Assembly: GCF_009690905.1 (NCBI RefSeq)
Contig: NZ_VOSW01000048.1
Span: forward strand, 1-64,000
Length of the DNA: 64,000 nt
Reading direction: 5' to 3'
Origin: Paraburkholderia madseniana
GTDB lineage: Bacteria; Pseudomonadota; Gammaproteobacteria; Burkholderiales; Burkholderiaceae
Part shown: one piece after another, positions 32,793-41,173 of the stretch
Numbering within the stretch: the stretch's first letter is position 1
Layout: each line of letters opens with the position of its first letter
Position numbers and translations under genes: made by a program
Notes under the pieces: generated by a model
What the model was told of the DNA's origin: nothing
Databases searched by the model: none
Seen by the model: the letters and a program-made list of their open reading frames with translations, nothing else

Positions 32793-32875
32793 CCGGCCTC
32801 TACATCCTCGGCGCCCTCGTTCTGCTGATCGACGGCTTGGCGATGCTGATGACCTATATCGGGGGATGCACATGA
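32789..32875 (+). CDS. 28-residue membrane microprotein
   Basis: GTG 32789 overlaps the previous stop (GTGA) and the TGA 32873-32875 overlaps the next start. The product is one hydrophobic helix (LYILGALVLLIDGLAMLMTY). Double coupling supports translation. Confidence 0.5.
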   Translation: MTGLYILGALVLLIDGLAMLMTYIGGCT

Positions 32876-33060
32876 TGACGACCATGTTTCGACGCAGACA
32901 GTGGCGGGACAAGCGGCACCATCCGGCCACTATGGAAGACCTCTACATGAGCCATCAGGCGATGGGAGTGCTCTGCGCGCTGGCTGGCACCGGGACGGCG
33001 CTGGTGATCCTGCTGCTGTTCCTCGGGCAGCCGTTTGTCGACGATTTGTTTGGGCGGTGA
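32872..33060 (+). CDS. 62-residue membrane protein
   Basis: ATG 32872 within ATGA. Basic N-terminus (MFRRRQWRDKRHH), then a membrane span at ~32-52 (GVLCALAGTGTALVILLLFL). Second of three consecutive membrane miniproteins. Confidence 0.55.
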   Translation: MMTTMFRRRQWRDKRHHPATMEDLYMSHQAMGVLCALAGTGTALVILLLFLGQPFVDDLFGR

Positions 33061-33061
33061 T

Positions 33062-33148
33062 ATGCGAGCGAAGCTACTGGACTGGGCTGTAGTTGTCGCC
33101 TTCGGAATCTATCTCGGCTGGATGGCCGCTAAAGGAGTTGGACTGTGA
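33062..33148 (+). CDS. 28-residue membrane microprotein
   Basis: ATG 33062, one base after the previous stop; TGA overlaps the GTG of the exonuclease gene. One span (LLDWAVVVAFGIYLGWMAA). Confidence 0.45.
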   Translation: MRAKLLDWAVVVAFGIYLGWMAAKGVGL

Positions 33149-34080
33149 ATGCACCAGAAATGAACCGGCTTGGCTTTATCGGCGGCAGCGACGTGGCTGC
33201 AATCCTCGGCGTCAGCCCCTGGAAGACGCCGCATGAGCTGTGGCTTCAGAAGACGGGCCGCGCGGCCCGGGAGGAAATCACGCCGCAGCAGCAAAAGCGA
33301 TTCGACCGCGGCCACCGGCTGGAACCAGTCGTGCTCGACATGTTGCTCGATCGTTTGCGTGATGATGGGCACGAGGTCGAACTGCTGCGCACGAATGAGC
33401 GCTACATCGACACCGAGCATCCGTTCATGGCCTGCGAAATCGACTTCGAATTGATGCTCGATGGCGAGCACGTGAACGGCGACTGCAAGACGGTGCATCC
33501 CTTCGCCGCAAAGAAATGGGGTGAAGAAGGCACCGACGAAGTGCCGATCGAGTACGCCGCGCAGTTCATGCACGGCCTCGGCATTACCGGCCGCGACCGC
33601 TGCATCGTTGCCACGCTGATCGGCATGGATGATCTGCTGATCTACGAAGTGCAGCGCGATCAGGAAACGATCGACGGTATCCGCACGCGCGTCGCGCAGT
33701 ACTGGAATGAATGCGTCATCGCCGATGTGCCGCCCGATCCGATTGACTTCGATGACGCGAAAGCGATCTATGCGAAAGCTGACGGCACGAAGGTCGAGGC
33801 CACCAGCGAGATTCGCGACGCCGTGTTCACGCTGGCCCAGGTCAAGCAGAAGCTCAAATCCTTCGAAGAATCCGAGAAGGAACTGTCGTTCCGGATTGCC
33901 GACTTTATGCGTCCGCATAGCATTCTGACCTTCGGCGGCAACGAGATTGCGACCTGGAAGAATCAGGACCATACGAGCCTCGACCAGAAGTTGCTGGCCG
34001 AGGAAATGCCGGAAGTCACGGCCCAATACAAGCGCACCAAAGAAATTCGCGTTCTCCGACTGAAGGTAAAAATCCAATGA
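33145..34080 (+). CDS. YqaJ-type viral recombinase (exonuclease)
   Basis: 311 residues from GTG 33145 (AGGAG upstream). The lambda-exo fold motifs are in order: GGSDVAAILGVSPWKTPHEL (~14-33), RGHRLEPVVLDML (~54-66), ACEIDFEL catalytic strand (~96-103) with NGDCKT (~111-116). It degrades one strand of duplex DNA to make single strands for RecT, encoded next with ATGA coupling. Confidence 0.85.
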   Translation: MNAPEMNRLGFIGGSDVAAILGVSPWKTPHELWLQKTGRAAREEITPQQQKRFDRGHRLEPVVLDMLLDRLRDDGHEVELLRTNERYIDTEHPFMACEIDFELMLDGEHVNGDCKTVHPFAAKKWGEEGTDEVPIEYAAQFMHGLGITGRDRCIVATLIGMDDLLIYEVQRDQETIDGIRTRVAQYWNECVIADVPPDPIDFDDAKAIYAKADGTKVEATSEIRDAVFTLAQVKQKLKSFEESEKELSFRIADFMRPHSILTFGGNEIATWKNQDHTSLDQKLLAEEMPEVTAQYKRTKEIRVLRLKVKIQ

Positions 34081-35045
34081 GCACTACATCAAACCTGAAG
34101 GCAGTGGCAACCGGCAAGCAGGAGAACCCGGTTGCGAAATTCAGCGCCTTCCTCGAAAAATTCAAGCCGCAGATGGCGCTGGCGCTGCCTAAGCACCTGA
34201 CTGCCGACCGTATGGCGCGTCTGACGCTGACCGCATTCAGCAGCACACCGAAGCTCCAGGCATGCGACCCGAAGACGATTGCCGCCAGCATCATGACGGC
34301 CTCTACGCTGGGCCTTGAACCCGGTGTCGACGGTCAGTGCTTCCTTGTACCCTACGGCAAGACGTGCACGTGCGTGCCGGGCTGGAAAGGTCTCGTTGAC
34401 CTAGTATCTCGCAGTGGCCGCGCGACGGTCTGGACGGGCGCTGTATTCCAAGGCGATGAGTTCGATTATGCGCTCGGTGATACGCCTTTTATCCGTCACC
34501 GCCCGGGTGAAGAAAACGATCCGGACCTGATGACGCACGTCTATGCGGTGGGGCGCGTGAATGGTTCCCAGCATCCGGTAATCGAGGTATGGGCGGTCGG
34601 CAAGGTGCGCAAGCACCGCGACAAGTACAACAAGGTCGGCGGCAACCACTACAGCTTTCGCGACTGGGAAATGTATGCGCGCAAGATTCCGTTGCTGCAG
34701 GTGCTCAAGTACATGCCGAAGTCGATCGAACTGTCGAACGCGATTGCGCTGAGTAATGCGGTGGACGAAGGCAAGCACGCGGTTATCGACGGCGACTTCG
34801 TGCAGGTTAGCGATCCGGATGCCGTGCCGTCAGTCGATCATGCAACCGGCGAGATTACCGACCAGCGCGCGCATCAGGAAGAAGCTACGGTCACCTACGG
34901 AGAGTTGCTCGGGCAGATCAGCAAAGCGACCGACGTTGAGATTCTGGCGCTGGTGCTCGACAGCGGCCGTGATCTGCCGCAAGCCGAATTCATCAAGCTG
35001 GAACAGGCGTACAACGACCGCCGCGAAATTCTTCTCGGAGCCTGA
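34077..35045 (+). CDS. recT: RecT single-strand annealing protein
   Basis: 322 residues. The RecT core is clear: ASIMTASTLGLEPG (~62-75), QCFLVPYGKTCTCVPGWKGL (~79-98), the DRDKYNKVG-like HRDKYNKVGG (~181-190), and YARKIPLLQVLKYMPKS (~203-219). It anneals complementary strands made by the preceding exonuclease. The C-terminus (~250-322) is the usual variable part. Confidence 0.9.
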   Translation: MSTTSNLKAVATGKQENPVAKFSAFLEKFKPQMALALPKHLTADRMARLTLTAFSSTPKLQACDPKTIAASIMTASTLGLEPGVDGQCFLVPYGKTCTCVPGWKGLVDLVSRSGRATVWTGAVFQGDEFDYALGDTPFIRHRPGEENDPDLMTHVYAVGRVNGSQHPVIEVWAVGKVRKHRDKYNKVGGNHYSFRDWEMYARKIPLLQVLKYMPKSIELSNAIALSNAVDEGKHAVIDGDFVQVSDPDAVPSVDHATGEITDQRAHQEEATVTYGELLGQISKATDVEILALVLDSGRDLPQAEFIKLEQAYNDRREILLGA

Positions 35046-35048
35046 GAC

Positions 35049-35666
35049 ATGAAGCCCATCCTGTTTTACGACACCGAGACGAACGGCCTTCCGCTCTGGA
35101 ATCAACTGTCTGAGCACCCGAACCAGCCGCACATCACACAGCTTGCCGCCGAGCTATTCGACGCCGACAGCGGGCGCGTGCTGGCCTTCGTGGATCTGCT
35201 CATCCATCCGGAAGACTGGACGATTCCGCCTGAACTGGAGGCGCTCACCGGCATCACGAACGAACTTGTGCAGCGTTTCGGTCACCCAATGGACGATGCA
35301 CTCAGGACGTTCATGCAGATGTGGTGCGAGGCCGATTTGCGCGTGGCTCACAACGAGAGTTTCGATCAGCGCATGGTACGTATCGAGGCGCTGCGCACGC
35401 TTGGCGAGAAACACGGCTTTCACGAAGATTGGAAAAACGGTGCGACGTTCTGCACGCAGGCGAACAGCATCAAGATCCTCAACCTGCCGCCCACGCCGAA
35501 GATGGTTGCTGCCGGCCGCACGCATGCGAAGTCGCCGAACCTTGGCGAGGCCTACGAGTTCTTCACGGGTACGAAGCTCGAAGGTGCGCACAACGCCGCA
35601 GTAGATCTGGCCGCTTGCAAGGCGGTCTACTTTGGCATTCAGGCCTTCACCAGGCAGGCCGCGTAA
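35049..35666 (+). CDS. DnaQ-like DEDDh 3'-5' exonuclease
   Basis: 205 residues. ExoI motif LFYDTETNGL (D8, E10), ExoII RVAHNESFDQRMV (D ~105), ExoIII GAHNAAVDLAACKAV with His and Asp near residue 185. Extra segment 125-165 with CTQANSIKILN. Probably trims single strands during recombination or replication. Confidence 0.8.
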   Translation: MKPILFYDTETNGLPLWNQLSEHPNQPHITQLAAELFDADSGRVLAFVDLLIHPEDWTIPPELEALTGITNELVQRFGHPMDDALRTFMQMWCEADLRVAHNESFDQRMVRIEALRTLGEKHGFHEDWKNGATFCTQANSIKILNLPPTPKMVAAGRTHAKSPNLGEAYEFFTGTKLEGAHNAAVDLAACKAVYFGIQAFTRQAA

Positions 35667-35691
35667 CTCGCCCTCACCACCAGGAGAACCC

Positions 35692-36390
35692 ATGTTCAGC
35701 ATCGAACAGAAGTTGATGAAGATCCGCTCGGTGACGACTGTTGCCGAATTCAAGGGCGACGGCCGCGAGCACGCACAGAACGTCAAACTCGAATGGACCA
35801 CCGATAATGGCGTGCTCGCCGAATTCGATCCGCAACTGCGCAGCGCTTTCTATCAGAAGGAAGACGGCAAGCAGAAGTCGAGCGATGACGGTCAGGGTGA
35901 ATTCACGATGCCGCTACCGGACGTTGAACTGACGAAGCTGCGTATTCCGTTTCTTCAGATGCCGGTCAAGTTCAAGAAAGACTTCGTCGGCTACCAGATG
36001 GTCTATCACTGCGGCGCGAGCGATAAATCGAACATCACGCTTTCTGATGTGCAGTTGTCCGATTTTTCGTTCGACATGAAGGATGGCGGCACGGTGCTGG
36101 TCGTGTTCAATGCCTACGCGAAACCGAACGCAGCCGATCAGGGAAAGATCGACCAGATGATGCAAACCGAGATAGAAATTACGTTAGCACCCCCGGAAGT
36201 TAAGCAGACGGACTTTGTCGACCAGGCCAACAAAGCGAAGAAGCCGAATAAAAAGACGGCGGCCGAAAAGGTCGAGACCGAAGGCGATCCATTCGCCAAT
36301 ACCGATATCCCTCCGCTTGCCGAAGAAACCGCAGGCGAGCAGAAATCGCGTGACGGCGTTGCGTGGCCATTTCCGCAGAGCATCCAGTAA
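35692..36390 (+). CDS. Recombination-module protein, 232 residues
   Basis: ATG 35692 after AGGAG. Residues 1-170 are beta-rich (SIEQKLMKIRSVTTVAEFKG, VKFKKDFVGYQMVYH); residues 175-232 are Lys/Glu-rich and disordered, ending in acidic and aromatic residues (DGVAWPFPQSIQ). Beta core plus acidic tail resembles DNA-binding accessory proteins. It follows exo-RecT-DnaQ and precedes a terminator. No named family recognised. Confidence 0.5.
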   Translation: MFSIEQKLMKIRSVTTVAEFKGDGREHAQNVKLEWTTDNGVLAEFDPQLRSAFYQKEDGKQKSSDDGQGEFTMPLPDVELTKLRIPFLQMPVKFKKDFVGYQMVYHCGASDKSNITLSDVQLSDFSFDMKDGGTVLVVFNAYAKPNAADQGKIDQMMQTEIEITLAPPEVKQTDFVDQANKAKKPNKKTAAEKVETEGDPFANTDIPPLAEETAGEQKSRDGVAWPFPQSIQ

Positions 36391-36425
36391 CCCCACCGTT
36401 CCGCGCACCCCACGCGGCGTTCAGA

Positions 36426-36449
36426 GGGGCGAAGTCTGCCCCGCTTTTT
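36426..36449 (+). terminator. Probable terminator after the recombination module
   Basis: GGGGC, 7-nt loop, GCCCC, then GC and five T. It sits 36 nt after the stop at 36390. The short stem suggests partial termination. Confidence 0.5.
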
Positions 36450-36459
36450 CGAGCGAATT

Positions 36460-36642
36460 ATGACCGAGCGCGAATGGCAAATCTACATGGCTCGCATATG
36501 GCTAGCGCAAGCAGCACATGCCCGAAGATATCCGCAGCATTCAGCATGGCACGCGAAATGTCTCGGCTATGCAGCAAACCGCCGACTGCAAGCGATGGCG
36601 TGCAAGGCTGAACCTGTACAAGCCGACCTCTTTGGAGATTGA
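36460..36642 (+). CDS. 60-residue early protein
   Basis: ATG 36460 lacks a clear ribosome site. The product MTEREWQIYMARIWLAQAAH ends in QADLFGD. The end matches clamp-binding peptides (Q-x-x-L-F), so contact with the host sliding clamp is possible. The next GTG starts 1 nt after its stop. Confidence 0.45.
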   Translation: MTEREWQIYMARIWLAQAAHARRYPQHSAWHAKCLGYAANRRLQAMACKAEPVQADLFGD

Positions 36643-36643
36643 T

Positions 36644-37222
36644 GTGACAGACGAAGAAATCATCGACCTTGTAAAAAATGTCACCGGATGGACGATCCAT
36701 TTCAAAACCTCATTCGATCCGCTCGGGCACTTCTACAGCGTGGCAAGCAACAAGGCGTCGGTGCAGCAGATTATCGATATCGCCCGCGCCCTGCTATCTG
36801 CAAGCCAACTTGCGGTATGGACGCATACGCAAAGATCTGTCTTGCGACAGTGTATTTCCCAAGCGATATACGAAGGTATGCCGGAGCGCGAAAAGGTGCT
36901 GCACAGCATTCTCGCCGCATCCCCTGCCGCGCCAGCACAATCGGGGGAGCCGGTGGCGTGGCGCTGCCGACATAGCGAAGGCGAAAAGTGGCATTACGGA
37001 CTAACGCCACAGAACTGGTGGGAATGCCAAGCGCTCTACGCCGGCCCGCAGCCAGCACAGACGGAGCGGGCGCTGATGGGCGAACAACGTGGCGCAATTC
37101 GCTGGGCGTTAGATTTTCTCAAGCGCCACCAGTATGAAACTGGGTCGGTATTCGACGGCTACGCGAAGGCATATAACGCCCTTCTCGCCGCGCAACCAGC
37201 AAGCGGAGCCACCCATGAATAG
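36644..37222 (+). CDS. Phage protein with PVAWR motif, 192 residues
   Basis: GTG 36644 is preferred because GGAG is 7 nt upstream and the product begins MTDEEIIDLVKNVTGW. Residues ~100-145 carry GEPVAWRCRHSEGEKWHYG and ALYAGPQP, a segment shared by many phage proteins of unknown role. The C-terminus is helical. Confidence 0.55.
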   Translation: MTDEEIIDLVKNVTGWTIHFKTSFDPLGHFYSVASNKASVQQIIDIARALLSASQLAVWTHTQRSVLRQCISQAIYEGMPEREKVLHSILAASPAAPAQSGEPVAWRCRHSEGEKWHYGLTPQNWWECQALYAGPQPAQTERALMGEQRGAIRWALDFLKRHQYETGSVFDGYAKAYNALLAAQPASGATHE

Positions 37223-37289
37223 CTACCACTACGACCGCGAGCGCTCGACGCTGCGCGAATGCGTCGCCGGAGTCACCCATGACGCCTGA
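37215..37289 (+). CDS. Possible 24-residue peptide
   Basis: ATG 37215 has GGAG 7 nt upstream and the stop overlaps the XRE gene start. The peptide MNSYHYDRERSTLRECVAGV is soluble. Could equally be a leader that couples translation of the regulator. Confidence 0.25.
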   Translation: MNSYHYDRERSTLRECVAGVTHDA

Positions 37290-37548
37290 ACTCATCACCT
37301 ATTCACCCCCCCCGAAGCGCTACGAGAGCTTCGCAGAGCGTCTCCGGGTGGCCCGTAAGGAACTCGGCCTGACGCAGAAGGAAGTCGCCGCGCGCATCAA
37401 GAAGTGTAAGAGCGAGATATCGCAGTACGAGACCGGCACGCTGCCGAGCTTCTGGAACCTGTGCGAACTCGCGCGCGCCTTGAACGTTTCACTTGACTGG
37501 CTGTGCGGTCTGACCGATGAGCGCCGGCCGTTGAAAATGGAGATGTGA
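37279..37548 (+). CDS. XRE-family regulator
   Basis: 89 residues with a standard helix-turn-helix: RLRVARKELGLTQKEVAARI, KKCKSEISQYETG (~22-58), and NVSLDWLCGL near the end. Second phage regulator, next to excisionase and integrase; likely controls their expression. Confidence 0.75.
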   Translation: MTPELITYSPPPKRYESFAERLRVARKELGLTQKEVAARIKKCKSEISQYETGTLPSFWNLCELARALNVSLDWLCGLTDERRPLKMEM

Positions 37549-37549
37549 C

Positions 37550-37915
37550 ATGGCCTATGCAACCCGAACGCCGACACCCGAAGCGCTGCTCGAACGGATG
37601 AAACCGGGAGTGCTCTATGCGCCCTACACCCTTTCGCGAATGCTCGGACTTCGATCTTATGCGATCAGGAGTCTCCTGCTCGACATGGAAAAGGCGGGCG
37701 TCCTGTCATCCACGCGACGCGGCAGGAGTCAGAGCCTTTACTTCGTCATAGCGGGCACGGAGGCGCTGGAGCAACCGGAATCCAGGCTGCATATCGATCC
37801 GGCGACGGTTGCGCAGCCGCGGACCTATGCGGTGATGACTGGCGAGATTCGCGGATACGATGCTGAAATCGCGCGGCGGCAGCAGTTGTGCATGAGCATT
37901 CGGAGGGTGGCGTGA
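37550..37915 (+). CDS. Winged-helix regulator, paralogue of 23192-23542
   Basis: 121 residues. Winged-helix stretch YAPYTLSRMLGLRSYAIRSL then LLDMEKAGVLSS (~22-55). C-terminal GEIRGYDAEIARRQQLCMSI matches the minus-strand paralogue. Its stop overlaps the excisionase start (GTGA). Confidence 0.6.
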   Translation: MAYATRTPTPEALLERMKPGVLYAPYTLSRMLGLRSYAIRSLLLDMEKAGVLSSTRRGRSQSLYFVIAGTEALEQPESRLHIDPATVAQPRTYAVMTGEIRGYDAEIARRQQLCMSIRRVA

Positions 37916-38106
37916 AAATCCGTCTGGACGTCTGGCTTGAACGAAACTTCGACCCGCCGCCAGCCATCCGCACGGCTCGCCTCTGGATCAACGCTGGCAA
38001 AATCTATCCTGCGCCGGTCAAGGTCGGCCGGTCGTATTATCTCGAGGAAACTGCCATCTATCGGGATGGCGTCAAACCCCGCCTCGTACACCGCGTTTTT
38101 GGATAA
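37912..38106 (+). CDS. Excisionase (Xis-like)
   Basis: 64 residues from GTG 37912 (GGAGG upstream). The pattern IRLDVWLERNFDPPPAIRTA, RLWINAGKIYPAPVKVGRSY is that of winged-helix phage excisionases. Located directly before the integrase, the usual position. It would direct the integrase to excise the prophage from sauU. Confidence 0.75.
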   Translation: MKIRLDVWLERNFDPPPAIRTARLWINAGKIYPAPVKVGRSYYLEETAIYRDGVKPRLVHRVFG

Positions 38107-38111
38107 AAATA

Positions 38112-39194
38112 ATGGCCGCCCGCCCACGCCAGCGCAAGCACGCGCACTACCCGCCCAATCTGCATGAGCCGCGCCCCGGCTACTTTACGTGGCGTAATCC
38201 GATGGACGGCCGCACGCATGTCATCGGGCGCATACCGCTTGCGCAGGCGATACAAGAGGCGAACGAGGCGAATCTGAAGGCTGAGGAACTGGCGCCGCGC
38301 AAGACGCTCGCAGAGAGGTTATCCATTGCGCCCGAGACGGTCGCGGTCCTGCTCGAGAAGATGCCCGCGCCTACCGCAAAGAACACGGTCATCACACGCC
38401 GGTATCAGGACAAGATCATCCGCGAGAAGCTGGGCGCGATCGCATGCGCCGACCTGACGACGAAGCATATTTCGGAGTTGCTCGAGGAACTGAAGGGCGC
38501 CGGGAAGATGCGCGCGGCCAAGATGGTTCGTGATCGCCTCATCGCCGTCTGCGCGAAAGGCGCGGCGCTCGGCTGGATGGCGAGCAATCCGGCGCAGATC
38601 ACCGAGAAGGTCAAGGCGCCCACCAGGCGACAGCGGCTCGGCCTCGAGACATTCAATGCGATTCTCGAGAAGGCCCCACAAGTCGCGCCCTGGCTCGAGA
38701 ACGCGATGCTTCTCGCACTGGTGTCAGGGCAGGACCGATCGACGGTCGGCCGCTGGCCGCGGTCTTCGACTCGAGGCGGGATTGCAATTGTGAAGCGCAG
38801 CAAGACCCACGTAACCATGGAAATCCCTGTCGCGCTTCGGCTTGAGGCGGTCGGCCTATCGCTGGATGAGGTTATCTCGAGATGCAAGGCAACCGGCATC
38901 GTCAGCAAGTACCTGATCCACCACATGAGTGATCGCGGAAATGTAGCTCGAGGAGCGGCCATCAGCCTGGGGACGATCTCATCAGCATTCGCAGACGCCC
39001 GCAAGCTGGCGGGAATCGAAGGCGATGATGCTCCGACCTTCCATGAAATCCGCAGCCTGTCCAAGCGCCTATACGACGCTCAGGGCAATGTCGACACCAA
39101 GGCTTTACTTGGCCATCTGACGGAACGCATGTCCGAAATGTACGCGAATAGCCGGGGACTCGAGCCGATCAGAGTCAGGATAAACGCGGCCTGA
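38112..39194 (+). CDS. int: Tyrosine integrase
   Basis: 360 residues. Arm-binding domain (1-75, EPRPGYFTWRNP), core-binding helices (~75-165) and catalytic domain with R209 (SGQDRST), a Lys-bearing strand VKRSKTH (~225), H311-x-x-R314 (FHEIR), H335 (LLGHLTE) and nucleophile Y344 (SEMYANS). All key residues are present, so it should be active. The gene ends 64 bp before the break in sauU, as expected for int next to attR. Confidence 0.92.
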   Translation: MAARPRQRKHAHYPPNLHEPRPGYFTWRNPMDGRTHVIGRIPLAQAIQEANEANLKAEELAPRKTLAERLSIAPETVAVLLEKMPAPTAKNTVITRRYQDKIIREKLGAIACADLTTKHISELLEELKGAGKMRAAKMVRDRLIAVCAKGAALGWMASNPAQITEKVKAPTRRQRLGLETFNAILEKAPQVAPWLENAMLLALVSGQDRSTVGRWPRSSTRGGIAIVKRSKTHVTMEIPVALRLEAVGLSLDEVISRCKATGIVSKYLIHHMSDRGNVARGAAISLGTISSAFADARKLAGIEGDDAPTFHEIRSLSKRLYDAQGNVDTKALLGHLTERMSEMYANSRGLEPIRVRINAA

Positions 39195-39227
39195 TTATGT
39201 CCAAATCAGGTCCGAATTTTGAACAGG

Positions 39228-39338
39228 TCAAGCCCAGTAAGGCTTTGCTGGCAGCCTGACATATGAGATGAAATACATCAGGCACATGACGGCCAGGATG
39301 ATGTGGCGCGTCTTCACACGCCGCTTGTGCGTTTGCAT
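39228..39338 (-). pseudogene. sauU: 5' fragment of sulfoacetate transporter gene, cut by prophage
   Basis: ATG 39338 follows GGAG. The first 27 residues are the normal start of an MFS transporter of the anion:cation symporter type (KTRHIILAVMCLMYFISYV), which should continue DRVN. Instead nine unrelated residues and a stop follow at the prophage junction. The gene is third behind sauS and sauT, the position of sauU (sulfoacetate importer) in Cupriavidus necator. The rest should lie left of the prophage. Identification as sauU rests on the first helix plus gene order. Confidence 0.7.
39231..39262. other. Probable prophage right end (attR region)
   Basis: Host-like sauU coding sequence (minus strand) runs up to the GTC codon at 39260-39258; from 39257 the frame reads phage-like residues and stops at 39228. 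The crossover therefore lies at or just right of 39257. Between int and this point CTGATT (39191-39196) and AATCAG (39204-39209) form an inverted repeat that could be an integrase arm site. The matching attL is outside the window, so the core cannot be defined. Confidence 0.5.
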
Positions 39339-39493
39339 GCTGTCTCCTGTGTCTCTTATGTGACGCCGGGGGCGTCTGTGATCGTTCGATCCGTACGTCG
39401 TACTGCGTCGCGCCGCGTGCGCCTCGACTCGCGCCCTCCTCTGCTTTCCAGCGCGATCCGGGCATGCTGCTACGCATGCCGATGCATGCGCCG

Positions 39494-41173
39494 TCAGGTG
39501 GGCACGAGCTTCAGCCGCTGCACCTTGCCCGACGGTCCACGAGGCAGTTCCGCGATGAAGCGAAACTCCTTCGGTGTCTTGTAGCGGCCCAGTTCGCGCA
39601 GACAATGGGCACGCAGGTCTGCAATGTCGAGCGCGCCCGGCCCCTCTGAAATGCGAGGCACGATGAAGGCGACGATCTCCTGCCCGTAAGCGGTATCCGG
39701 TACGCCCACCACCGCCGCATCCAGCACGCCGGGGTGTTTGAGCAACGCTTCATCGATCTCGCGTGGGGCGATGTTTTCACCGCCCTTGATGATCAATTCC
39801 TTTGCGCGGCCGTTGATGTAGAAATAACCGTCGCTGTCGCGATAGCCAAGGTCGCCGGTGTGCAGCCAGCCGTCGGCGGTGAAGGCCGCACGCGTTTCTC
39901 CCGGGCGTTTGTAATAGCCGCGCATGACCTGTTCGCCACGCAACACCAGTTCGCCGCACTCGTCGGGCGCGCATTCGCGGCCGTCACGGTCGATCACCTT
40001 TGCCTCGCCGCCTGACGGCAGGCCGATACTGCCGATTCTTCGGCTTGCTGGATCATAGGGATTGCTGAACATGGGGGCGGCGGTTTCTGTCATGCCCATC
40101 GTTTCGATGATGCCGACCCCGAAGCGCGCCTCAAACGCACGGTGATGATCGACGGGTAGCGCGGCCGACGCACTGCGGCAGAATCTCAGCGCGGACAGAT
40201 CGACCGTGCACGGTTCGTCGTTATTGAGCAGATAGGCGACGATCGTCGGCACCACGTTGATCCATGTGCAACCGTGGCGCGCGACATCGCGCCAGTAGGT
40301 GCGCGCGGAAAAACGCGGCGCCATGACCACCGAGCCGCCATGAAAGAGCGGCGCAAGCAGCGTCACGACGAGACCATTGATGTGATAAAGCGGCAATGCG
40401 GCGAAGACGCGATCGCCAGTCCCAAGCCGATGTTCGTGCGAGATGTTGCGCGCATTGGCTAGCAGGTTTCGCTGGTCCAGCAGGACGCCCTTCGGCGCGC
40501 CTGTGGTGCCGGACGTGTACATCAGCAGCGCTACGTCGCTCGCAGCCGGGCCACTGCTTGACGGCGTTTCGGTATCCCAGGTGTCTGTATGTCTCGCCTG
40601 TGCCTCGTATGTCACACGTGACGCGCGCTGTGCCGGTTTTGCGTGCACATCCATAGATACCGCCGTTTCCGCCAGCGCGGGTTCGACGGCGGTCTGCATC
40701 GGTGCAATAGCAGCATCGGGCGCCGTCTGCAACAACGCGATGTCGCGGGTCAATCCCTGCTCGCGCAACTCCGCAATCGCGCTCGACATCGCCGCATGCG
40801 TCTCGCCGGAAACGAATACCATGCGCGTGTCCGAATGCTCCACGATGTAGCGCAACTGGGTCGGCTGGCACAACAGATTGAGCGGGTTGGCGACGAGCCC
40901 GCTGTACATCGCCGCAAGCAGCAGCCTTGCCGTATGGATGCCGTTGCCCATGAAGACCGACACGACATCGCCGGCCTGCAAGCCTGCTTCATGAAAAACC
41001 GTCTTGAGCGCCCGGCAGTCGTCGCGCAGTTCCGCGAAGGTCAGCACGTCGGGACGCTGCGTAGCGGCGCCGCCGTCTTCAGCACATTCAGGCGCCGCCA
41101 GCAGGAACGGCTTGTCGGGATACTGCGCGGCACGCGCGTCGATCAACGCACGGATTGTGTGAGGCGTCGTCAT
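39494..41173 (-). CDS. sauT: Sulfoacetate-CoA ligase (AMP-forming)
   Basis: 559 residues, ANL superfamily. A3/P-loop MYTSGTTGAPKG (~218-229), A5 GMTETA (~355), A7 DGWLHTGDLGYRD (~430), A10 GPSGKVQR with the adenylation Lys ~550. An insert (~150-210) rich in Ala/Thr is longer than usual. It activates sulfoacetate to sulfoacetyl-CoA with ATP, feeding SauS. It overlaps sauS by ATGA. The sauS-sauT-MFS order and divergent IclR gene match the C. necator sau cluster, which gives substrate confidence. Confidence 0.8.
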   Translation of the reverse strand: MTTPHTIRALIDARAAQYPDKPFLLAAPECAEDGGAATQRPDVLTFAELRDDCRALKTVFHEAGLQAGDVVSVFMGNGIHTARLLLAAMYSGLVANPLNLLCQPTQLRYIVEHSDTRMVFVSGETHAAMSSAIAELREQGLTRDIALLQTAPDAAIAPMQTAVEPALAETAVSMDVHAKPAQRASRVTYEAQARHTDTWDTETPSSSGPAASDVALLMYTSGTTGAPKGVLLDQRNLLANARNISHEHRLGTGDRVFAALPLYHINGLVVTLLAPLFHGGSVVMAPRFSARTYWRDVARHGCTWINVVPTIVAYLLNNDEPCTVDLSALRFCRSASAALPVDHHRAFEARFGVGIIETMGMTETAAPMFSNPYDPASRRIGSIGLPSGGEAKVIDRDGRECAPDECGELVLRGEQVMRGYYKRPGETRAAFTADGWLHTGDLGYRDSDGYFYINGRAKELIIKGGENIAPREIDEALLKHPGVLDAAVVGVPDTAYGQEIVAFIVPRISEGPGALDIADLRAHCLRELGRYKTPKEFRFIAELPRGPSGKVQRLKLVPT

